From RGIG8775 sp045660295 (GTDB lineage Bacteria; Bacillota; Clostridia; Oscillospirales; CAG-272), in assembly GCA_045660295.1 (NCBI GenBank), contig JAZRDN010000030.1, positions 1 through 64,000 of the forward strand: a stretch of 64,000 nucleotides of DNA. The letters are read 5' to 3'. Below the pieces are notes generated by a model. It was not told the origin of the DNA, did not search any database, and saw only the letters and a list, made by a program, of their open reading frames with translations. The position numbers were made by a program, and so were the translations under genes. Positions 16,583-23,780 of the stretch are shown here, one piece after another. The first letter of the stretch is position 1, and each line of letters opens with the position of its first letter.

Positions 16583-18556
16583 ATGAAAAGAATTTTTATG
16601 ACGTTGGTTTTGGTGGCGTTGCTTTTTGCCATGTGCGGATTTGCGGTTTTTGCTGAATCTGAGATCGATGTTAGCCAAAAGGTCGAAACACGCGGCAACG
16701 TAACCGTGTTCGAGGCGGTTTCGAACTATGCGGATGCCTATAACGGAGAAGGGCATATTCCGTTAATTTCAGTTGCAAGAACAAGCGCTGAGGTCAGTGC
16801 GGTGCTCGATCTGCTTTTTGTAAACGCGGATGATATGGCTTTTGAAATCAAAAGCATAACGGGAGAATACAAAAAGCTTTCAGATAACAAGGGGAACAAA
16901 CTTGTGCTTGACGCGAAAACAACTCTCGCCGTGATATATGACGACAACACGGGACTTTTAAGATATTATATCAATGGCAGAGTAGCATATCACGGTGAGG
17001 ATATCGAGGCGCTTGCTCACGTCGCAACTGCATATAACAGCTTTTATTTGTTTGACTGTGACAGCGAAAGCATAAGTATTAACGAAGAGCTTCTGCGAGA
17101 CACGAATATCTATAATCTAACCTCATCAGGTACAGCAGAGATAGTAGCTTTTCAGGAGCACGATCTGGAAAACAAAATAAGGTTGATCGCCGGCGTTGAT
17201 ATGCCTTGGTATTCCGCGGTGGGATTTAGCGTCCAGGTATTTGAGGACGGCGTGTCCAAAAGCGAAAAGCATGTCTCCTCAACCGCTATATTTGACAGCG
17301 TTTTCGCCGATGACAGGACGGTGTATGCTTCAGATTACGGATATGAATATTTTGCCGCGCTCGAAATATTTGACGTGAGCCTGAACGGCGAAAAAGAATA
17401 TTACGTCGTAGCCAGACCGTATACCGATGTAGGCGGTGTAAAGCATTACGGAACGGCGGTTAAAATAAACGTAGATAAAGAAGGCTACATTTTTGATAAA
17501 AGTTGCGTTGTAAAAAACGGAAATGATAATGTTTTTTCTTGTTCGGACGGCGTTTTGATATCAGAAGGCGCGTTTTTGATGAGCGAAAACAGCTCGTATG
17601 TTTCTATTGAGGTTAATTGTTACGGAAAAGTCTATCTTGATGTTTCCGCGGTGTCGGACTCGGTGTTAAACGTATACGCGGATAACGTTCTTGTAAATAC
17701 TCTATCGCTGACCGCTGGGCGCAACAATGTTCCAATTGCCTCTTTGGAACAGGGAAAACACACCGTTAAGGTAGAAAAATGTGACGGCGAGTATACTAAA
17801 ATTCACAGTGTTACGTATTTTGAGGTTCCGCACACCCATACAGTTTCTGAGACAGCTGAGTGGACTATGGCGGATGGCGCGTTTTATACCGTATGTACCG
17901 AATGTGGCGCTCAAGTGAAAATGACAGAATCGGCAAATCCGTCCTTTATGCTTACCTTCGACAAATCTGTAGACGAAGAAGCCGCGGAATATGAGGGTTT
18001 CAGTGTGGTATCGCCTAACCAATATACAGTGGGGAAGGATTCCGACGGCGATAAAGCGCTTGTGGCAGGTGTAAATTATTTCTACATAGACGTTGAGCAA
18101 TACAAGTTGGCCTCGATGCCGTTTTATACAGTTTCGTTTGATCTTACAGTGTCCCAAGAGGGAGATGCGGGAATGGAAATCTCTCTGTTCACGCTTATTT
18201 CAAATTACAGAAACGGCACAAACGTAGCGAATACTTCCTCAAATCACGCTTATTTCTTCAAATACATTCAAAAAAGCTCTAAGCTATCCACCATAAAGAT
18301 AAGCGGTGCTACGAACAAGCTGAATGACAGAAACAGTATATCAATAAATCTCGGCACGCAGTATAAAGTAACCGTGATCGTCAACACGCTTGCGTGCAGC
18401 GCGCATGTATTCGTTGACGGAAAATACATAGGAAAATCGGAAAAAGCTCTTGTAGACGTTACCTCTGCCACAACTGTGTATCCGTCGTTTAAATTCAATG
18501 ACGGAGGAAACTGTTGTCCCATTTTTGACAATTTCAAAATCACCGAGCTTAAATGA
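16583..18556 (+). CDS. large secreted protein of unknown function
   Basis: The 657-residue product starts at the ATG 6 nt after AGAGGA. It has a clear signal peptide: basic MKR, a hydrophobic core to about residue 22, then an FAES-type cleavage region. Repeated beta-rich segments follow. A short Cys-containing stretch (HTHTVSETAEW ... CTECGAQ) around residues 425-455 resembles spacer repeats seen in Clostridial surface proteins. The last 200 residues look like a concanavalin/LamG-type beta-sandwich (VSFDLTV, HVFVDGKYIG, FDNFKITEL). No sortase or S-layer anchor is visible, so it is probably released. A carbohydrate-related role is only a guess. Confidence 0.75.
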   Translation: MKRIFMTLVLVALLFAMCGFAVFAESEIDVSQKVETRGNVTVFEAVSNYADAYNGEGHIPLISVARTSAEVSAVLDLLFVNADDMAFEIKSITGEYKKLSDNKGNKLVLDAKTTLAVIYDDNTGLLRYYINGRVAYHGEDIEALAHVATAYNSFYLFDCDSESISINEELLRDTNIYNLTSSGTAEIVAFQEHDLENKIRLIAGVDMPWYSAVGFSVQVFEDGVSKSEKHVSSTAIFDSVFADDRTVYASDYGYEYFAALEIFDVSLNGEKEYYVVARPYTDVGGVKHYGTAVKINVDKEGYIFDKSCVVKNGNDNVFSCSDGVLISEGAFLMSENSSYVSIEVNCYGKVYLDVSAVSDSVLNVYADNVLVNTLSLTAGRNNVPIASLEQGKHTVKVEKCDGEYTKIHSVTYFEVPHTHTVSETAEWTMADGAFYTVCTECGAQVKMTESANPSFMLTFDKSVDEEAAEYEGFSVVSPNQYTVGKDSDGDKALVAGVNYFYIDVEQYKLASMPFYTVSFDLTVSQEGDAGMEISLFTLISNYRNGTNVANTSSNHAYFFKYIQKSSKLSTIKISGATNKLNDRNSISINLGTQYKVTVIVNTLACSAHVFVDGKYIGKSEKALVDVTSATTVYPSFKFNDGGNCCPIFDNFKITELK

Positions 18557-18640
18557 AGTTGAACTCCATTGCTTTGATTTTGTAATAACCGTTATTTCAC
18601 CGCGCATATACTTTACCAAAATCATAAGAAAGGTAAAGCT

Positions 18641-19816
18641 ATGAAAACAGAGAAAAAATTAAAGATTTTGTCGGTCATTCTCATATTTGCGGTGCTTTGC
18701 GGTTCAATAGGCGCGACTGCGTCCGAAATGTCGGTTGGGGCGATAGATGCAAATGCGACACTTGACATTGATTGCAGAAGCGCCATACTAATGGATGCCG
18801 TTACCGGTACGGTCCTTTACGAGCAAAACGCAGACGAGCCGCTTCCGCCGGCTTCTGTAACTAAAATTATGACTCTGCTTATCGTCATGGAAGCCATAGA
18901 GTCGGGTTCGCTTGCGCTTGACGAACAGATAAGCGCAAGCGCTAACGCCGCATCTATGGGCGGCTCCCAGATATTCCTTGAAGAAGGAGAAACTATGAGC
19001 GCTGAGGATCTTTTAAAGAGTGTTATCATATCCTCGGCAAATGACGCGGCGGTAGCGCTTGCCGAGCACGTAGCGGGAAGCGAGGAGGCGTTCGTGCAAA
19101 AAATGAACGCTCGCGCCGCGGAGCTTGGAATGAAAAATACACGTTTTGAAAACACAAACGGGCTTGATGACACCGTTAGTGAGCATCTGACTTCGGCGCG
19201 CGATATAGCGCTTATGTCGCGCGAGCTTATCAAGCACGAAAAGATACTTGAATACAGCTCCATATGGATGGATACTATTAGAAACGGCGAGTTCGGTCTT
19301 ACAAATACCAATCGCCTTGTGCGCTTTTATAACGGTGCCACGGGATTAAAAACAGGCTCCACTTCAAAAGCGAAATTCTGCGTAAGCGCTACCGCAAAGC
19401 GTAACGGTATGCACCTTATCTGCGTTATTATGGGGGCTGAAACACGTGATGAGCGCAACGCCATGGCAACAAAGCTCCTTGATTACGGATTTGCCAACTA
19501 TTCGCTTTTCTCGGCGGCAGGACAAAAGCTGAATGAAATCAAGGTCGTTGGAGGCACTGAAGATACCTGCGGCATCTCTGTTGATGAATTTAACGTTATA
19601 GTAGGCAAGGGCGAGGAGAGTAAAATAACGGCGTCACTTGAATTGGAAGAAGCTTTGGTGGCGCCTGTAAAAATAGGTGATGTAGCAGGTAAGATTGTGT
19701 ATAAAAACGGCGAAAAAACAGTAGGAGAGGTAAATATAACCGCCACCGAAAATATAGAAAAAATAAAATACGGCGATATTTTGGGGAGAATTTTCGCCAA
19801 AATATTGATAAAATGA
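18641..19816 (+). CDS. D-alanyl-D-alanine carboxypeptidase (S11, DacF/DacB type)
   Basis: A penicillin-binding protein that trims the terminal D-Ala of peptidoglycan stem peptides. The signal peptide covers about residues 1-28. The active-site SVTK is Ser72-Lys75, the SxN motif is SSAN at about 131-134, and the KTG motif is in LKTGSTSKAKF near 232. A C-terminal PBP5-type domain follows. It lacks an obvious amphipathic membrane anchor but ends with a hydrophobic stretch. Sporulation-linked DacB/DacF is possible because a sigma-E-like CATATACT lies at 18605-18612. The ribosome binding site is AAAGG before ATG. Confidence 0.9.
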   Translation: MKTEKKLKILSVILIFAVLCGSIGATASEMSVGAIDANATLDIDCRSAILMDAVTGTVLYEQNADEPLPPASVTKIMTLLIVMEAIESGSLALDEQISASANAASMGGSQIFLEEGETMSAEDLLKSVIISSANDAAVALAEHVAGSEEAFVQKMNARAAELGMKNTRFENTNGLDDTVSEHLTSARDIALMSRELIKHEKILEYSSIWMDTIRNGEFGLTNTNRLVRFYNGATGLKTGSTSKAKFCVSATAKRNGMHLICVIMGAETRDERNAMATKLLDYGFANYSLFSAAGQKLNEIKVVGGTEDTCGISVDEFNVIVGKGEESKITASLELEEALVAPVKIGDVAGKIVYKNGEKTVGEVNITATENIEKIKYGDILGRIFAKILIK

Positions 19817-19845
19817 AAAAAAGTCGAAAAAATTTCAAAAAGCTA

Positions 19846-19874
19846 TTGAAAAAATTCCGAAAATGTAGTAATAT
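19846..19874 (+). promoter_or_regulatory. promoter of pgi
   Basis: TTGAAA (19846-19851), a 17-bp spacer and TAATAT (19869-19874) lie 30 bp before pgi. Confidence 0.7.
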
Positions 19875-19904
19875 AAATGGGATTAGATTTAAAGAGGTAA
19901 AAAT

Positions 19905-21242
19905 ATGTCAGTAAAACTCAATGAAAATTATGTTAAAGAATTTATATCCGACGCTGAAGTAAATAACATTCAGCCCATGATTACCACCGCTCATAATCTT
20001 CTTAGAGCCAAAAACGGCCCCGGAAACGATTTCCTTGGCTGGGTAACTCTGCCTTTTGATTACGATAAAGCCGAGTTTGATGCTATCAAGGCAAGCGCTG
20101 AGAAAATCAAGAAAAACTGCGACGTGTTTATCGTAATCGGTATCGGAGGTTCTTATCTCGGTGCCCGTGCGGCTATCGAATTTGTGAAGTCTCCCGTATA
20201 TAACAATATGAAAAAAGATACGCCCGATATTTATTTCTCGGGTTGCAACATCAGCGCCGAGGCGCTTTCCGAGCTTCTCGCCATTTGTGAGGGCAAGGAC
20301 GTTTGTATCAATGTTATATCCAAGTCGGGTACTACCACCGAGCCCGCCGTTGCGTTCAGAGTGTTCAGAGCGCTTCTTGAAAAGAAGTACGGTGTTGAGG
20401 GCGCAAGAGAGCGCATTTTCGTAACCACCGATAAGGCTCGCGGAACGCTTAAAAAGTTCTCGGACGAAAAAGGATATCAGACTTTTGTTGTTCCTGATGA
20501 CGTAGGCGGACGCTTCTCCGTGCTTACCGCAGTTGGACTTCTTCCCATCGCGGTTGCAGGCATCGATATCGACTCGCTTATGAAGGGCGCGCAGGACGCG
20601 GCTAACGCTTATACCGACGACGATATTGCAAAGAACGATTGCTACAAGTATGCCGCTCTCAGAAATATCCTTTACCGCAAGGGTAAGACTACAGAAATAC
20701 TCGTAGGATATGAGCCTTCAAATCAGCTCTTTAACGAGTGGTGGAAGCAGCTTTACGGTGAGAGCGAGGGTAAAGACCAGAGAGGTATCTACCCATCATC
20801 GGTTATCTTCTCCACGGATCTTCATTCGCTCGGTCAGTACATACAGGACGGTATGCGTAATATTTTCGAGACTGTTCTTAACGTAGAAAAGACTGGATTT
20901 GAGCTTGAGATACCTTATGACGAGGCTAACGTTGACGGACTTAACTTCCTCGCGGGCATGGACCTTAACAAAGTAAACAAAACGGCTATGCAAGGAACTC
21001 TCCTTGCTCACGTTGACGGAGGCGTTCCCAACATCGTTATCAACGTTGAGGATAAGAGCGCTCATTCTCTTGGCTATCTTATCTATTTCTTCGAGCTTGC
21101 TTGCGCTATCTCGGGTTACGTTCTCGGAGTAAATCCCTTTGATCAGCCCGGTGTTGAGGCGTATAAGAAGAATATGTTTGCGCTTCTCGGCAAGCCCGGA
21201 TACGAGTCAGAAAAGGCTGAACTCGAAAAACGCATAAAATAA
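19905..21242 (+). CDS. pgi: glucose-6-phosphate isomerase
   Basis: Interconverts glucose 6-phosphate and fructose 6-phosphate in glycolysis and gluconeogenesis. The first sugar-phosphate-binding segment is VIGIGGSYLGARAAIEF at about residue 77. The second signature includes VISKSGTTTEPA, DVGGRFSVLTAVGLLP and, near the end, NPFDQPGVEAYKKNMFALLGK. Length 445 residues is that of the compact Bacillota-type enzyme. The ATG follows AAAGAGGT. It appears monocistronic. Confidence 0.97.
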   Translation: MSVKLNENYVKEFISDAEVNNIQPMITTAHNLLRAKNGPGNDFLGWVTLPFDYDKAEFDAIKASAEKIKKNCDVFIVIGIGGSYLGARAAIEFVKSPVYNNMKKDTPDIYFSGCNISAEALSELLAICEGKDVCINVISKSGTTTEPAVAFRVFRALLEKKYGVEGARERIFVTTDKARGTLKKFSDEKGYQTFVVPDDVGGRFSVLTAVGLLPIAVAGIDIDSLMKGAQDAANAYTDDDIAKNDCYKYAALRNILYRKGKTTEILVGYEPSNQLFNEWWKQLYGESEGKDQRGIYPSSVIFSTDLHSLGQYIQDGMRNIFETVLNVEKTGFELEIPYDEANVDGLNFLAGMDLNKVNKTAMQGTLLAHVDGGVPNIVINVEDKSAHSLGYLIYFFELACAISGYVLGVNPFDQPGVEAYKKNMFALLGKPGYESEKAELEKRIK

Positions 21243-21276
21243 TCGAGAAAATTTTAATATTTTTTCATAAAAGGTA

Positions 21277-21305
21277 TTGATTTTTCGCGTAATTTATTGT
21301 ATAAT
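21277..21305 (+). promoter_or_regulatory. promoter of the small P-loop gene
   Basis: TTGATT (21277-21282), a 17-bp spacer and TATAAT (21300-21305) lie 50 bp before the start at 21355. Confidence 0.75.
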
Positions 21306-21354
21306 AAAGCCAAACCACCATTTGGTTGATAAAAAATAACGGAGGTATCCCAGT

Positions 21355-21765
21355 ATGTTGAAATTGATTATCGGAGTAAAAGGCACGGGAAAGACTAAGA
21401 CACTTATTAGCATGGTAAACGAGGCGGTTGACGCTTCTCATGGTGACGTAGTGTGTATAGAAAAGGGAACCAAGCTCCGCTTTGATATAAAGTATCAGGC
21501 TAGATTGATAAACACGGACGAATACTATATCGAGGACGCTCACTCCTTGGCTGGCTTCATTGCCGGAATTCTCGCAAGCAACCACGACGTAACAGAGCTC
21601 TTTGTTGACTCTGCGCTTAAGATCTGTAACAACAACGTTGCGGAATTTGAGCAGCTTGTTGATAAGATCGACAAACTTACCGCAGAAGGTAGCACCAAGA
21701 TTGTATTTACCGTTTCTCTCCCCGTAGAGGAAGCAACCGCTACTCTCCTTAAGTATGTTGACTAA
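21355..21765 (+). CDS. small P-loop protein of unknown function
   Basis: A 136-residue protein with a Walker A motif GVKGTGKTK at about residues 7-15 and little else of an ATPase: the segment ELFVDSAL near residue 78 could be a Walker B-like strand. No membrane segment or signal is visible. GGAGGT precedes the ATG, and the gene has its own promoter and a strong terminator, so it is a separate unit. I recognise no named family; related short P-loop proteins occur in Clostridia, but the role is unknown. Confidence 0.75.
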   Translation: MLKLIIGVKGTGKTKTLISMVNEAVDASHGDVVCIEKGTKLRFDIKYQARLINTDEYYIEDAHSLAGFIAGILASNHDVTELFVDSALKICNNNVAEFEQLVDKIDKLTAEGSTKIVFTVSLPVEEATATLLKYVD

Positions 21766-21779
21766 ATAATACTTACACT

Positions 21780-21811
21780 GCCGCCGTTGCATAGCAACGG
21801 CGGCTTTTTTT
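21780..21811 (+). terminator. terminator after the small P-loop gene
   Basis: GCCGCCGTTGC (21780-21790), loop ATA, GCAACGGCGGC (21794-21804), then seven T. This is a textbook rho-independent terminator. Confidence 0.95.
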
Positions 21812-21846
21812 GCGAAAATTTAGCCCTATTCTTTCGTGGTTTAATC

Positions 21847-21875
21847 TTGACATTTTAGTGTTTATATAGTATAAT
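21847..21875 (+). promoter_or_regulatory. consensus promoter of the miaB-mutSL operon
   Basis: TTGACA (21847-21852), exactly 17 bp and TATAAT (21870-21875): both boxes match full consensus, 39 bp before miaB. Confidence 0.9.
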
Positions 21876-21913
21876 ATTATATTGAGTTAAAATATTTTTA
21901 TAAGGAAGATAAA

Positions 21914-23335
21914 ATGAGTAAAACCAACATTTTACCGCCCGAAAAGGTTGCAGAACAACAACTGTTTACGGACAGGCTTCGCGTTTGGAACGCCGAATAT
22001 GAAAAAGCAAACGGACACAAACGCAAGGCGTTTGTGCTTACGTTTGGCTGTCAGCAAAACGAGGCGGATAGTGAGCGGCTTGCGGGTATGGCGGTAGCTA
22101 TGGGATATGAGCTTGTTAAAACTCCCGATGCCGCGGATTTCATTATCGTAAACACTTGTGCTATACGCGAGCATGCCGAGCTTAAGGCGTTGTCGACCAT
22201 AGGGCAGTATAAACACATAAAAACAAAAAATCCCGAGCTTGTTATCGCGGTTTGCGGATGTATGGTCACGCAAGAGCACCGCAAGGATGACATAAAATTC
22301 AAATACCCTTACGTTGACTTTGTTTTCGGAACATCGTCAATACACCGTATGCCCCAGCTTCTTTGGGATAAGCTTGAAAAAGGCAAGCGCCTGTATTGCC
22401 CCGAGGAGGCTGAATACATGGTCGCCGAAGGGATTCCTGTGACTCGAGAAAGCAACTACAAGGCGTGGCTTTCGGTTATGTATGGCTGTAATAACTTTTG
22501 CTCATACTGCATAGTGCCGTACGTAAGAGGTCGTGAGCGCAGCCGCAGGAAAGAGGATATTCTTGAAGAATTCAAGCAGCTTGTATCCGAGGGATATAAG
22601 GATATCACGCTTTTGGGGCAAAATGTAAACTCTTACGGCAAGGACAACGGTGACGGATGCGACTTTGCCGATCTGCTCAAGCTGTTGTGTCAGGTCGAGG
22701 GTGATTATAAGATACATTTTATGACGAGTCACCCCAAGGATGCGACGCGTAAGCTTATAGACGTAATGGCAGAGGAAGAACACATGGCAAAGCATTTTCA
22801 CCTGCCTATGCAATCGGGAAGCGACCGTGTACTTAAGGCTATGAACCGCCATTATGATACCGCGCATTACATGTCGATCGTTGACTATATGCGTCAAAAG
22901 ATGCCAGACGTAGCCATTACCTCGGATATCATCGTGGGATTCCCCGGAGAGACCGAAGTGGAATTTGAGATGACCCTCGATATGCTTCGCAAGGTCAAGT
23001 TTGATATGCTTTATTCGTTTATTTACTCGCCGAGAAAGGGAACTCCCGCCGCAGAATTGGAAGCCCAAATCCCTAAGAAAACGCAAAACAACCGCTTTGA
23101 GCGACTTCTCGCGGTGCAGAATGAGATAGCCCTTGAAAAGAATATGCCTCTTGTAGGCAAAACGCTAAGAGTGCTCTGTGACGGAGAAAGCAAGACCAAT
23201 TCCGAGCTTTACAGCGGACGCACAGAGCAGTCAAAGATCGTTTTCTTTGAGGGTAAAGAAAACGATGTAGGACAGTTTATAAACGTAGAAATAACCAAAG
23301 CAGAGGCATTTGCACTGTACGGAAAGAGAATATGA
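21914..23335 (+). CDS. miaB: tRNA-2-methylthio-N6-dimethylallyladenosine synthase
   Basis: A radical-SAM enzyme that adds the methylthio group to i6A37 of tRNAs. The N-terminal UPF0004 domain carries three cluster-binding cysteines in GCQQNEADS, NTCAIRE and VCGCM. The radical SAM motif is CNNFCSYC (about residues 194-201), and a TRAM domain closes the protein. Length 473 residues is typical. It opens an operon with the RicA-like gene, mutS, mutL and tgt. Confidence 0.96.
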   Translation: MSKTNILPPEKVAEQQLFTDRLRVWNAEYEKANGHKRKAFVLTFGCQQNEADSERLAGMAVAMGYELVKTPDAADFIIVNTCAIREHAELKALSTIGQYKHIKTKNPELVIAVCGCMVTQEHRKDDIKFKYPYVDFVFGTSSIHRMPQLLWDKLEKGKRLYCPEEAEYMVAEGIPVTRESNYKAWLSVMYGCNNFCSYCIVPYVRGRERSRRKEDILEEFKQLVSEGYKDITLLGQNVNSYGKDNGDGCDFADLLKLLCQVEGDYKIHFMTSHPKDATRKLIDVMAEEEHMAKHFHLPMQSGSDRVLKAMNRHYDTAHYMSIVDYMRQKMPDVAITSDIIVGFPGETEVEFEMTLDMLRKVKFDMLYSFIYSPRKGTPAAELEAQIPKKTQNNRFERLLAVQNEIALEKNMPLVGKTLRVLCDGESKTNSELYSGRTEQSKIVFFEGKENDVGQFINVEITKAEAFALYGKRI

Positions 23336-23356
23336 ATTTGAAAGGAAATTATAACC

Positions 23357-23743
23357 ATGGAAATTTTTGAAATTGCACAGCTTCTCGGAAAAACACTTAA
23401 AGAGGACGAAAGACTTAAGAGACTCGAAGCTGCTAAAAAACAGTACGAGGAGAGCCCCGATCTCGGAAAGATGATGGTTGAATACGAGGTTCAGCAAAAA
23501 GCACTTGAAAATGAAGTTGTAAAGCCCGAAAAGGATACCCATTTCATTGATATTATACAGAATCGCATCAATGACCTTTATCAGAGCATAGTTCAGCATC
23601 CTGCGTTTATTGAACTTAACGAGGCGCAGAACGTTGTGAATGAGCTTATGAATTCTGTAAATCAGACTATTATGTTCAATATCACAGGTGAGATGCCGAG
23701 TGATTGTACACATAATTGCTCCACTTGCGGCGGTTGCCATTAA
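23357..23743 (+). CDS. YlbF/YmcA (RicA-like) family protein
   Basis: A helical 128-residue protein of the YlbF/YmcA family. In Bacillus subtilis the members RicA (YmcA), RicF (YlbF) and RicT (YaaT) form a complex that carries iron-sulfur clusters and affects RNase Y-dependent mRNA processing, competence, biofilm formation and sporulation. The gene sits between miaB and mutS exactly where ymcA does in B. subtilis, so RicA is the likely equivalent. The C-terminal tail holds Cys117, Cys121, Cys124 and Cys127 (CX3CX2CX2C), consistent with metal-cluster binding. The ribosome binding site is GAAAGGA. Confidence 0.85.
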   Translation: MEIFEIAQLLGKTLKEDERLKRLEAAKKQYEESPDLGKMMVEYEVQQKALENEVVKPEKDTHFIDIIQNRINDLYQSIVQHPAFIELNEAQNVVNELMNSVNQTIMFNITGEMPSDCTHNCSTCGGCH

Positions 23744-23780
23744 AGAAAAACAAAAATCTTTTTCGTAAGGAGATGCGGCT

